NCBI GenBank assembly: GCA_029255685.2
Contig: CM055317.2
Coordinates: forward strand, 76,249,460 to 76,313,459
Origin: Silene conica
Lineage: Eukaryota; Streptophyta; Magnoliopsida; Caryophyllales; Caryophyllaceae
DNA: 64,000 bases
Direction of reading: 5' to 3'
Of the stretch, positions 36,264-47,908 are shown piece by piece. The translations under genes and the position numbers were made by a program. Below the pieces are notes generated by a model. The model ran no database searches, had not been told where the DNA came from, and saw only the letters and a list, made by a program, of their open reading frames with translations. Each line of letters starts with the position of its first letter. Within the stretch, counting starts at the first letter, position 1.

Positions 36264-37446
36264 ATGATTACTATACATCACCCATGGGTTTTTACCTTCG
36301 GCATTTTAGGTATATACTTGTCCTATTTCATTTGTTTCTTATTTTTCCGATGTCATTTTTTACTTTTTTTGCTAGGAAATTCGGCATTTAACAGTTTAAA
36401 TCGTTAAGATTTAAAATTGTTTGAAATAATTTTGTGAACTTACACTCATGGTAGTTCACGAAATATCTCATATATAGATTTAGCAAAAAAAAAAAAAATA
36501 GATATTGTATGTTAAATGAAATTTTATTGCATGTTCTTGTTATAGTTTATATAGTTTCAAATGTTTGAGTCCATCAATACTTCTCCATTTCTTTATCGTC
36601 ACTTTTGGTTATTTTCATCTGATCTCAGTTATTTATTCACATTTAATAAAAATACCTGAAATAAATAATATAAAATGTAAATAAATAACAGAAAATTTCA
36701 AATGATTGTAAAACTTGTTTAGTTAGTTTATTTTAATCACTTTTCTAGTCATATAATCATTGGACAATCTAACAAGGTCAAATCATTTCACAACATACAT
36801 TCATTTTAATATCTTAATAATTTGTTACATTAACCTAACTTATTGAATTATTTCATGCCATAAAGTTTATTTGGTCCATAATTTTAATTCATTTTAAGAC
36901 AAGACTAATATGTTTTGTCACATGTATGACTCAATTTATTGCAGGCAACGTTATCTCATTCATGGTATTTCTTGCACCCTTGTAAGTATACTCTAAATAT
37001 ATAAACTCTTACCAATCAAACTTAGCTTGTAACTTTTCTTTCTAGATAATTCTCCTACTTTTTTTTTGGCGTTTTGATGTGATGTTCTTAAACATTGGTA
37101 CAACATAGCCTATATGGGACATAATATAGTGGACTCTACGTAAATGTGTTAGCTAATGAGACAAGAAGTATGTTCCAAAACAAGTATAAGAGTCTAACCG
37201 GGTTCATAGATATATATATATAAGTAACTTTGAGTAAAATATAAGTTAGTTTATCTCACAAACCTATCACGAGAGGATTGCTCATTATTATCGACAATTA
37301 ACAATTCGATTAGGAAAAAACAACAAAAAATATTTTCATCGAGAAGAGATATATACTTAAAATAATGGTTCATGCATGTCTTATTAGCATTAAAGTGTTT
37401 ATATACTATCTTTTAAATCATAAATATAGTAAGTTGCTAGCTCGTT

Positions 37447-37484
<38 letters not shown>

Positions 37485-37607
37485 TAATAAAGTTAACAAG
37501 CACAACAGTCGTGGTTATAGTAATAATAATAATAATAATAAGTAATACTCCGTAATATTTTTATTTTGATCATAATAGTAATAACACCACAACTACTACT
37601 ATAATTA

Positions 37608-37657
<50 letters not shown>

Positions 37658-37912
37658 TGAGTTTTATGAAAAACTAAAAACACGTAGTAGTAATAATAAT
37701 AATAAATTGAGTTTTATAAAAACTAAAAATAATACGGAGTAATAATAATAATAATAATAAATATTATTATTATTGTTGTTATTATTATTATTATTATTAT
37801 TAAGTTATACTATGAATAGTATTATTATTATTATTATATTAATAATAAGTTATACTATAAATCTATAATACGGTGTACATATTTTTATTTTTATTTTTAT
37901 TATAACAAACTC

Positions 37913-37979
<67 letters not shown>

Positions 37980-40332
37980 GTTATACTATGCATAGTATTA
38001 TTATTATTAATAATAATAAGTTATACTATAATACGGCGTACATAGTATTATTTTTATTTTTATTTTTATTATAACAAGTCCTAAAGTTTGTTATAATTTC
38101 CAGGCCAACATTTATCCGGATTTACAAGAAGAAATCAACAGAAGGTTTCCAATCATTTCCATACGTAGTTGCAATATTCAGTGCGATGCTATGGATTTAC
38201 TACGCATTGCTCAAAGGGGATTCTCTTCTTCTCATCACCGTTAACGTCGCCGGAGTTATTATCGAGACCATCTACATTGTCGTCTTTATCACCTATGCAA
38301 CCAAAGCTGCCAAGGTATATATGTTGCTTGCTTGTATTACCTACTACGCCAAAAAGCTTGACCTAACACCATGCATACGTAGTAACGTACAATATATATA
38401 GTCGTATTAGTTACAATCAATAAAATGTTATTTTTACGAATAAGAAAGTGAAATCTACTAATATAAATGATGATAATTTTATAATTATTGGTCGTTTCAT
38501 TTGTGATAATTATTTATTTTTGGACAGATTTCGACAATGAAGCTTCTTTTGTTCGGAAACATTGGAGGATTTTGCGTGATTGTCCTACTATGCCATTACT
38601 TAGCAAAAGGAGAAGCTCAAGTCCAAGTTTTCGGATGGATTTGTGTCGCGTTTTCAGTCAGTGTCTTCGCGGCACCTCTAAGTGTTATGGTAAGACATTT
38701 ACGATGTTAAAATTTTAATCAAATGTAAATAAATGAGTATTTGACATAAACTCGTATTTATTAATTTATTAATTTATTAATACAGAGGTTGGTGATACGA
38801 ACAAAGAGTGTGGAGTACATGCCATTCAATTTGTCACTTTGCCTGACATTAACAGCAACCATATGGTTTATGTACGGATTTGTTCAGAAGGATCTTTACA
38901 TTACCGTAAGTCTATTTTATTTTATTTCATTTCATACGTACAAGTGTCACGTTTGTTATTCACTTATTTATGTACCTCGAAACCTAATTTAATTCCCTTT
39001 CATACGTGTGTGTTTCATATTAATTTTACATTTATATTGTTTTGTACTTTCACTGTCGTCGATCCAACGTCTCTTGTAACGCACCCAGTACAAAGAGGTT
39101 CAAAAGGTTGTTTGCCAATCAGATAATCTATAGATGAGTAAGAAATAAAATTCTTAAATATAATATTTTTCGATTTTAGATAACAAATTAGCAATTCTCT
39201 AAAGAAAATGAGATTCCCCATTTTTTCACTTTATTTCTTTAGATTTTTTTTATGAAAAGGATGTACTTATCGCGTCCACTTAATCTTAAATAAATTAATA
39301 CTAGTTTTAACCCGTGCAAAATTGCACGGGATTAAAGGTATAAATTACGAATAAAATTTTAAATAATTATATTTTTAAATATTTATAATATTCAACGTCA
39401 TGTAATCACGTTCCATATATATCTAATAAAGTTAAAGAGTGTATTAATTATCTATTAAAATTACGTAATTTTGTTAAATATAATACATTGTAAAGTTAGA
39501 GAATCAATATATAAATTATCTAATAAAATTATAACTTTGTTAAATCTCCAGATTTCCAATCTAAAATTAATGTAACATTTTTATTAAGCGTAAATATGAA
39601 AAGAAAAAATTGATATACATTATTCATAAATCGTTATTTATCACGAAGTAATATTTACGTTTAAAACATAAACGTAAATTTTACGTACGAAACATAAACG
39701 GTTTTTTAATAATTAATTGAATTTGTGGGCCGTGGTTGCCACCTTTATTGTTTTAAAAAAATTAAAAAAACTTATTTGATGACATGGCTTCACAAAATTG
39801 CTTAAAATGTTATTGTATTTATATAGATAAGATTTTCTTAAATTACGCGTTATTTTTAAATGAAATAATTTAACAAATTTGTTTCACCCAAACACGCCAT
39901 CATTTATGTTGTATATATCTTGCATGATTAATGCTAAATTATTGACATTATTTTACGTGACATGAACAGCTTCCAAACGTTGTCGGGTTCGTGTTTGGAG
40001 TGGCACAAATGATCTTATACGGATTTTATCGGAAATACGATAAAATGGCCGAAAAACAAAAATTACCGGAGCACCAAGTTGAAATTACAAGTCCAGTGAA
40101 GCAAAACAATACGATCGATAAATCGATAAATTCGATGGAAAAAATTGAGGATAATATTCTTCCACAAGAGAAAATTGAAGAAGTTGAGGTTGTGATTGAA
40201 AAAATTGACGACAAAAACATGCAAGACCACGAAGAAAATATGTATGGGCCGTCAACATGCAACGTGGACTTAGAGAAAATTATTAGTGGGCCAGGCCCAT
40301 CTGCAGTCCAGTTGGTTGAGTGCCCTGCTTGA
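36264..40332 (+). CDS. SWEET bidirectional sugar transporter, six exons, 312 aa
   Basis: Exons: 36264-36309, 36945-36981, 38104-38314, 38528-38689, 38786-38905, 39970-40332; all introns are GT-AG and phases fit (939 nt). Two MtN3/saliva repeats give seven membrane spans (roughly residues 8-28, 45-64, 72-94, 102-122, 130-152, 163-186, 193-214). Family residues are present: gate prolines in LAPLPTF, FPYVV, AAPLSVM and MPFNLS, and pocket asparagines in LITVNVAG and LPNVVGF. The exon pattern is the usual SWEET one. The long acidic cytosolic tail (about 100 residues) and [10 protein letters not shown] loop resemble clade III (SWEET10-15), whose members mostly move sucrose across the plasma membrane; the substrate is inference. 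Intron 2 carries long AAT/TTA microsatellites and intron 5 a Helitron. Confidence 0.93.
37449..38046. repeat. AAT/TTA microsatellite field in SWEET intron 2
   Basis: Blocks of (AAT)n at 37449-37489, 37520-37541, 37608-37657 and 37738-37760 are followed by blocks of (TTA)n at 37760-37800 and about 37911-37977. The words AAGTTATACTATG and AATACGG(C/A)GTA recur between blocks. Because AAT runs come first and TTA runs later, the field can form a very long imperfect hairpin in the pre-mRNA. Confidence 0.9.
39301..39832 (-). mobile_element. non-autonomous Helitron, copy C, in SWEET intron 5
   Basis: On the minus strand it starts TCTTATCTATATAAATA after a host A and ends with hairpin CCCGTGCA/TGCACGGG, then CTAG before a host T. 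It shares both ends with the copies at 29713-30595 and 8409-8747. It sits inside intron 5 (38906-39969), 396 bp after the donor site and 137 bp before the acceptor. Confidence 0.82.
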
Positions 40333-41218
40333 TTAAGGCCACATGAAAATTTTTGGATGCTTACCGTAAATTATGGTTCCGTCAGTGTTTCTACAACCTA
40401 CTTTATTACCTCTTCAATTACAATCATTTATATACATTTGTTGAATATAAGTGAGTTATATTTTAATTAAATGTATATAACTGATTGGAATGGAGGAGGT
40501 TTAGCTTTTGAGAAAACAAATTAAGTAAATTATATTTGCTTGATTAATTTAGATTCGAAAAGCCTTTGTAGGCTACAATATATGGTGATTAAGGGCATCC
40601 TATGATGGGTCTTTTTTTCAAAATATAAAGGGCTTTACTATATTTTATTTTGTCATTTTTTCATTGATGTTCTTTTTATTGAGAATGTTACATAATATTA
40701 TCAAATAAATTTGTATAGTTAATTATCGATTTTATGATTGTGCGTGCAACTAATCCTAATTCGATAGCGTTCGTATTATGTACTCCTAATTATGCGGCAA
40801 AATTAGGCTTTGATTGATATTTTTAGGTTCAACGAAGTGCACACTTATACGGTAAAATATATTAGGCTTTGGTTCAACGAAGCTCGCATTAGGCTTTGTT
40901 TGATATAGTTTATGGGACTTATTGTCCACAATTAGGCTTTGTTTGATAATAATAATATAAAACCTAGTTGAAACCTGAACCATTAGCTAAAATCTAAAAC
41001 CTAGCTGAAATTTTAAAAAGTAACGGAAAATTAGAAGTTTGATAAAGTGATAAATCGTAAATAATATTAAAAGTTTGGGCAATATTAGATCCAGAGGCTC
41101 ATTAGGGTTAAACTAGGGTTAAGTGGTTTAATTTTGAGGTATTATAAATACCCTACCATATATGATCTACACCCAACTTCAATAATACAATTTCCCTTAT
41201 GCAATTATCTCTCATCTA
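40333..41218. other. SWEET 3' flank with a short dispersed repeat
   Basis: The 3' UTR begins here; no clear poly(A) signal was fixed. 40800-40950 holds four copies of ATTAGGCTTTG(N)TT, most continuing TGATA. 41060-41200 has no gene. Confidence 0.4.
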
Positions 41219-41221
41219 TAA

Positions 41222-41977
41222 GAGCATCTCCAATGGTTTAGCTTGAGGACTTGCTTGCAATTTGTAAGCTAGTAGCTTAACCATTGGAGTTGTCCAACTA
41301 GACTAGCTTTGCTCAAAAAATTTCAAGCTAGTAGCTCCATAGAGCTACTTGCTTAAATGGACCCACTAGATATATGTAACCAATAGAAAAATTATGTCAT
41401 ATTAATAAAGTTTTAATTTTATGTTGGAAAGTTGGAAATTTAATAAATAATTATAAAAGTATGTTAAGTGGGTCTAATCAAGCTACTAAATAAGTTAGCT
41501 AAACCATTGGGGTACATGGTAGCTTGAAATTATTTTAGCTTAAAAAAATGATGTGGCAATGGTAAGCTAGTAACAACTAGCTTACCATTGTGGATAGAGC
41601 TGGACAACGTAGCGGGCCAGCCTAGCCCAGCCCGGCCCAGCCCTGTTACGTGGGCAAATTTTCTAGCCCACACAGGGCTAGGGCTGGGCCAGCCCAGCCC
41701 GGTAGTGAATAGGACCAGGGCCAGGGCCGGATTTTGTCAGCCCAGCCCAGCCCACTAGTAAAACTAACACAAATACAGCCCACAAACACAACTAGCAGCC
41801 CTCCAGGGCTGGGCCAGGGCTAACTTTTCCTGGCCCGGCCCGGCCCGGCCCGGCCCAGCCCAGCCCAGCCCTATATTGTTTTAGGGCCGTGCCAGGGCTG
41901 GCTTTCTTCAGCCCAGCCCGCCTTTGGCCCGGCCCGGCCCGGCCCAGCCCATTGTACAGCTCTAATTGTGGATGCTC
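41222..41977. mobile_element. Tourist-like MITE interrupted by a hAT element
   Basis: Ends GAGCATCTCCAATGG and ATTGTGGATGCTC with TAA on both sides (41219-41221, 41978-41980). It is the same family as inner element D at 16598-17321, in opposite orientation. The hAT element at 41595-41964 splits it near its right end. Confidence 0.85.
41595..41964. mobile_element. GC-rich hAT-type MITE, 370 bp
   Basis: Ends TAGAGCTGGACAA and TTGTACAGCTCTA and the 8-bp duplication ATTGTGGA (41587-41594, 41965-41972) are hAT signatures. The body is built of GCCCAGCCC and GCCCGGCCC words on both sides of a less GC-rich centre, so it can fold. It stands out sharply from the AT-rich surroundings. Non-coding. Confidence 0.9.
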
Positions 41978-41980
41978 TAA

Positions 41981-43144
41981 TCTTAACAGGCAAACTAGTC
42001 AAAATTTGTAGCTAATATTTAGTAAAATAAGCTACTTTAATAAAATAAAATGTCTTTTGTTTTCACTATGCTACCCTAATAGAACCCTAGATATGTAGTT
42101 ATGTACGGAATATTTTTAGTATTTTATATAAGCTACTAAGCTAGCTTGACTGAATAAACTATATAGCAAATACTTACGTATGAAAGTGGTTTTCACATAC
42201 TATTCGAGGTAGAGTTTGTTTGCGACAATATAAATCATGTCACAAAAATGCTTAATTGTCACTAAAGCGGTTTTATGATGGATCTCCCTCGCAAACGAAG
42301 TCGTTGATTTTGGTCGCGATTGAAAGGCCTCAAAAATAGATTTTCATCGCAACCAAAACAACAATCGACCTCCGACTCAATGAACAATAAAAATAGATTG
42401 ATTTTGGGCCAGCCCACTAATCCCATGTCACAAGCTTGGATTTTAGCCAAGCTAAGTCCACTAGCACAAATCTATAAATATTATTTCCTCCATTTTTCTT
42501 TTTCTTCCCATTTTATTTCGCACAACTATTAAGAAAATGGAATAAATAATGAAAAAGTAATGGTAAATATGTACGTGGGCCAAATTAAACAATTAAAATG
42601 AATTAAAAAACGAAAAAGCAATGACAAATATTGTAAATACACAAGTTGAACAAGGACTATATAGTCAATTGGATGGTTAAATAAGGAAAGATGAGAAATG
42701 GGAAGAAAAGAAATAATTTGCCAAAAAGGATAAATGGGAAGAAAACAAACAAAATCACAACACTGCACCATTTCACCTTTCGCGTAATTCTAGAGAGCCA
42801 CATCATCAACATTATTTAGAAAAAGGAAAAATAACAAATTAATGAATTAAATGAGTAATAATTTTTTTCAATTACATAATAAAGAATAAAGTCTAACCTC
42901 TTAATTTTTAATAAATTAAACAACAATTAAGAAATTAAAATACATACTAAATTACAATTTTCAGCGTTTGTTGTTAGAATAAGTTGAATGGCAAATAAAA
43001 AACACATCACTCTAATTTTAGAACATTCATAGATGAAACTCTTTCTTTTTCCTACAAACTTCCTCAATTTCATTTAATTATATACATCTATCTATAAATT
43101 ATAATGTTAAGGCAAACTAATATAGATATTTTCCCCCCATTTTT
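41981..43144. other. intergenic, nothing firm
   Basis: No gene supported. 42490-42720 has Stowaway-like words (TTTCTTCCCATTTTATT and its complement AAATGGGAAGAAAAG), perhaps a decayed MITE. Confidence 0.35.
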
Positions 43145-43156
43145 GTCTCGTGGATA

Positions 43157-44525
43157 ATGGGATGTATTACTTCGACTTGGTTTTCTCTCAAGATTAACGG
43201 GCACCAAAGTGGTTTCTTCCCTGGTAAAGCTGGCATACGTCAAGGAGACCCCATTTCTCCCTATATCTTCATCTTGGGCATGAAAATTCTCTCCCGGCAC
43301 CTTCGACAAATTCACCCCCTCACACAGGTATCCTACCACCCCAAATGTGCAAAACTTAAGCTTAATCATCTTATTTTTGCAGACGATCTCATGCTTTTCC
43401 TGCGGGGTGATGTCCCCTCTGTGGCCGCGGCTGCTCACTGTCTTAACGGTTTTGCCCGAGTCTCTGGACTCTATGCCAACCCGTCTAAGACCAGCATCTA
43501 CTATGCAGGCATACACTATCGGATAAGAACCCAAATCAGCTCTCTGACTGGATACACAGAGGATTCCTTCCCCTTTCATTACTTGGGCATTACTCTGAAT
43601 CCGGGGAGGCTCTCACCAACCATGTATAACCTCATGATTGACAAAATCCAAAAATCCATCCAAGGTTGGTCTGGAAACCTGCTCTCTTATGCGGGTAAGC
43701 TACAACTCATTAATTCTGTTGTTTTTGGCTTGGAAAACTATTGGTGCTCTGTTCTTATGCTTCCGAAATACGTCACCAAGATGGTTAACAAACTCTGCAA
43801 AGATTTCTTTTGGGGTATTGATACCGGGGAGAGGAAAATGGTGTTTAAAAGCTGGAAGTCTATATGTACCCCTTGGGACGAGGGTGGTTCAATGTGAAAG
43901 AGCTCATAAGTTGGAACAAAGCGTTGCTAAGTAAATGGATTTGGAACTTAAATCACCATGGCGAGGGGATTTGGGACCGATGGACCCTTGCCTACAACCT
44001 CTCCAACACCCACATTTGGGATGCGGCTTGCAAACCCTACCATGCCGAGTGCTGGAAAAGCATTGTCAGAACCCAAAACGCCTTACTCAGTATTGCTGGC
44101 ACCTCTACGGACGCAAAGAAGATGTTGGATTCTTGTTTCCGAAAAGGTACGTTCTCGGTTAGTAAAGCCTACCACTTGTTTCGTCACAAAAACCGAACCC
44201 TTGGTTGGACTGCCCCGCTGAATATCACGGAAATCAATCCCAAACAACACATCTGCGTGATACAGGCTGTTCAGCACAACCTCCCCACGGTTGACAACCT
44301 TTGCTCTCGATCGGGGTTTTCAGATGGCTAATAGATGTTGCCTTTGTAAGACCGCTTCTGAGACTCATAGGCACCTGTTCTTTCGGTGCCCTTTCTCGCA
44401 AACTGTGCGCCGTTCTCTACTATCTTGGGTTGGTGTCACCGCTCCTGGGTCAGTTGTCGACTTGAAGAACTGGCTATACAAAATTCGTGAGGACAAAACT
44501 CGCTCTACCTGGAAAAAGGTGATCC
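43157..44525 (+). pseudogene. LINE reverse transcriptase, C-terminal half, broken
   Basis: Contains RT motifs GIRQGDPISPYIF and the catalytic LIFADDLMLF (near 43375-43405), then the thumb-like region (HYLGITLNPGRLSP), WNKALLSKW and the zf-RVT finger CCLCKTASETHRHLFFRC (about 44337-44390). Two frame changes break it: near 43888 (after PWDEGG) and near 44310-44325 (before the finger). These look like single small indels in an otherwise well-kept sequence. It could not make active enzyme. The nearest relatives are plant L1-type elements. Confidence 0.88.
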
Positions 44526-44543
44526 TGTAAAACCCCTCGCGAA

Positions 44544-46599
44544 TTACCTCAAACATCAACGGTTACCTGTAAGTACATCAATAGGCAATTGCCGAGGTTC
44601 CATAAGTAACTCAAGGTCAACACTCAGTCAGCTCTATAAGTCCACTTATAAATGTCTCAATACTCTCACACAGTTACCAATAACTCTCATTCCTCAAGTA
44701 AGTGATCCTTCCTGCGATTAAGCAATTCCTCAAGATCAAGTAGCACTAACTTACCTCATTCATCCATTTGACCACATCATCACGATCTAAGGCACATTCC
44801 TCTAAATTCATCTATAACTCCAAGCATTCCATTCCAATCCTCAAATGGTGCTTAGAAATCTACAAAGATCACTTACACACAATCCATCTAACATGGACTC
44901 TCAAGATGGCACACTGTCCAACATCGCCCGAACATTATTCTCACCAACTCTCTCAACCAAATCCGGACAACGCAGAACCAAGCATTCCTCAAGGCATGTA
45001 TCACTACTACAAGAACGGTCAATCTCGCCACCATTCCATAAGAGAGGGAACAAGGCTCACAGAAGAGAAGATCATATGAGATACGAACTTAAAGGGCAAA
45101 CATGATACAGATCTCGAGAGAATCCTAAGAAACGACTCGAGGAGCAACGAGATGACCAGGTACGAACTTTAGGCTATGGACTCTAATAAAATTGAAGTCA
45201 TGATCAGAAGGAGAAGCAAAGGAGAGGAACGGAGAGAAGCGATATGAAAGAAACGATTACGGACATCTCCCAAGGTGCGGGTCTCTCACTATTCTCACGG
45301 GGTTCTCACTTCTTACTTTCCATATCAAGTCATTCAATTATCGGTTGTCACGAACAATTCCTCCAATGATTTATATACCCTTATCTTTCAACTCTAAACG
45401 GTATCATCATTATAACTACCCATTCCCAAAAGTTTGAGATGTCTCATCTCTGCTAGTCCCTCAAATGACAATTCAATAACACTTTTAGGTCATCACCCTT
45501 ATATGCTATATCCACTTTACTTACCTCATTGTCCACAAGTTAACAATTTTTAAACCATCAAGTTTTTCCGAACTTACATCTCTCAATGAATTACTTTATT
45601 CCATTCACAAACTGGCGGTGCATCCTCAAGTTTCTCTTAAGTTTTTCAATAAATAAACGCTAAGATTTATTAAGCAACCTAGGGTCACATAATGATTCAC
45701 TTCCTCTAAGCTTAGTCAACCTCTTCGAGTATTCCACTATTATAGCAAATGATTCGTATTCCTCAACAACGAGCCTTTCTCAGCTCAATCACTCGCCTAA
45801 GTCAATTGACACTAACTCACTTTACTCATCTGTTCTTTTTCATTAGTATCTTAAGCCTATTCTTCTAGGTCGCTCTATATCCTCAATTATCTTATCTAAC
45901 TCCTTAACATTACTCTACAATCCATAAACTTTCACAATCTAAGCATGGTTCTCAAGGTTAGGTTCCACCGAATACTAAGTATACAACTCAACCTTCAAGC
46001 AAGTATCCTATCACTCACCTTTTACTCTCCCAATTGGATAGACAACTAGACCCTTGGGTCACCAAAACATGTCTCTCGATACCTCTTAATTTATTCCTCA
46101 AATAACAATATTTCTCATAACACAGCTTACGGTTGTCCTAAGACTAGTTCCTCCAAATCCAATAAAAGGGAAGGTTACCTAGAGGGCACCTTAAGAAAGC
46201 AAGCAACAAGGTTAAGCTGAAAAGATATGAAGATTTGTTCAAGCAAGATAGACAAATATTCTAAAAGAAGGACGTGCATCCAGAGTTATCAAAGAAGGTG
46301 ATGCACAAAGAAAGAGGAGCATCTTCAAGGTTCGGAAGCATTCTCCAACGGTAGCACAAATCTTCTATCTTCGGTAGAAATTCCGGTCTTGATCGCCAAA
46401 CGGATACGTCCACGGTTCGTCGATTGGAAGGCAATAAAGTATTATCAAGGACAATCAACAAACATGTTAGAACCTAATAAAAGCAATTAGAGAACAGACT
46501 ACAATTTAAGTCCTTAAATCTACCCCATCTCTCATTCATTATTTAGTTATATGGTCAAGTTAAGGTTGGGGGTCACATGAGTGCGTCGGGAGCAATAAT
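44544..46599 (-). other. internal region of the LTR element, no recognisable coding
   Basis: Open frames here are short and have no motif I know. The longest minus-strand one (46461-46261, 66 codons) has no recognised domain. The plus strand is rich in C and T with CTCA words. Could be a leader left after loss of gag-pol, or non-homologous filler as in LARD-type elements. Confidence 0.5.
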
Positions 46600-46611
46600 G
46601 CTCTGATACCA
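46600..46611 (-). other. primer-binding site for initiator tRNA-Met
   Basis: The minus strand reads TGGTATCAGAGC two bases inside the LTR end at 46614. It fixes the orientation of the element and the limit of its 5' LTR. Confidence 0.88.
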
Positions 46612-47281
46612 ACTGTAAAACCCCTCGCGAAAGCGGAAATAATAAACATACAAAATACTAAAAATGCAGCGGAATTAAAACTTTTTAACATAACTAACAT
46701 GCGAGGTGAATTAAAATTGAAACTGAAAGTAAAATATAAATATACAATCAGCCTGAGATGACACATCCCTACAGGCACTCAAACTGAAATGTAAACTAAG
46801 TCTAGCTAACGTAAACGTGTAAGTCAACCGATGAATAGGATCATCGCTCGCTAGCTCCATGCAACCCTCTGCCAACCACCTGTCATGTACCTACATACAT
46901 GTAAACATGTACGCCACAATCAGTGGGGAGTGACTAGAGTTCTCCTAGCCACCTTTTGTAACGACATGTAACACATACACATACAATATACTCCAACATA
47001 TATAAAACATGTGAAGCATACAAATCTCATTATCTGAATCTCATACTATCATGCAATCACTAATGCAAGGCTCTCAACCAACTTCGGAAACCATTTGGAA
47101 AGAGAGTCGGTTTCCCTACCGGTTGCCCGGTCGGGGGGTCTTTCAGTCCAAGCTATTTACGAAACTGACTAAAGAGTCATCCAATGCCTTGGATGAACAA
47201 AACCAAAGTCAAAGTATCATACTTATCAATATCAACATCTATATCTGACACAGTACCAACTCTAGGCAAGCAGATAAAACT

Positions 47282-47450
47282 CAGCAAGTATAAGGTTCAG
47301 CGGTCAACTTAAGACATAACCTAAATACCAATCATTCAGCAAGTATAAAGGTTCAGCGGTCAACTTAAGACATAACCTAAATACCAATCATTCAGCAAGT
47401 ATAAAGGTTCAGCGGTAAATTTAAGACATAACCTAAATACCAAATTCACA
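47282..47450. repeat. three tandem 56-bp hairpin units
   Basis: Three units of about 56 bp, each with GTAT(AA)AGGTT before and AACCT(AA)ATAC after the core CAGCGGTCAACTTAAGACAT. The third unit has AAT changes in the core. The inner pair is GTC/GAC around AACTTAA. The core resembles that of the neighbouring eight-copy family. Confidence 0.85.
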
Positions 47451-47456
47451 AGGAAG

Positions 47457-47908
47457 GACTCAGAGGCCAACTTAAGGCATAGACCTGCTAATCAACAAGA
47501 CACTAGACTCAGAGGCCAACTTAAGGCATAGACTAGCACCCAATAAGTAAAGAAATCAGAGGCCAACTTAAGGCATGTCCCTTTACTGCATCACAAGACA
47601 CTAGACTCAGAGGCCAGCTTAAGGCATGTCCTAGCATCAGCATCTGCACTCCGGGTAAGGTGTTACGACTTGACTGCCCCGCTGTGCAGCTACTCTACTC
47701 GTCAGACTCAGAGGCCAACTTAAGGCATGTTCCAACGCGATCACAAATAAACATGTCTGGGCTCAGAGGCCAGCTTAAGGCATATCCCAGACACGACAAC
47801 CATGCACATATAGGGCTCAGAGGCCAGCTTAATTAAGGCATATCCCCATATATGACAACAAGCTCACGTATTAAGCTCAGAGGCCAGCTTAAGGCATACC
47901 TTAATACG
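47457..47908. repeat. eight hairpin units with conserved core and unique stems
   Basis: The core CAGAGGCCARCTTAAGGCAT occurs near 47461, 47510, 47557, 47607, 47708, 47764, 47818 and 47878 (the 47818 copy has four extra bases). Arms that I can pair: AGTAAAG/CTTTACT (47546-47552, 47581-47587), TGTCTGGG/CCCAGACA (47754-47761, 47786-47793), CATATA..GGG/CCC..TATATG (47807-47815, 47844-47854), CGTATTAAG/CTTAATACG (47867-47875, 47900-47908); two copies have only CTAG/CTAG; two have decayed arms. Inner pair GCC/GGC around the loop. A different hairpin, CTGCAC/GTGCAG (47644-47689), sits among them. Confidence 0.85.

Noticed and set aside
42529-42771. Hydrophobic minus-strand open frame of 80 codons
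   Set aside because: Composition reflects AT-rich DNA with poly-purine words; no domain, no splice or promoter context.
43088-43579. Minus-strand open frame of 163 codons
   Set aside because: Antisense of the LINE reverse transcriptase, whose plus-strand frame has clear RT motifs.
47457-47908. CRISPR-like array (repeated core with variable spacers)
   Set aside because: Plant nuclear LTR context, short irregular spacing, and the variable parts are inverted copies of each other across each core.
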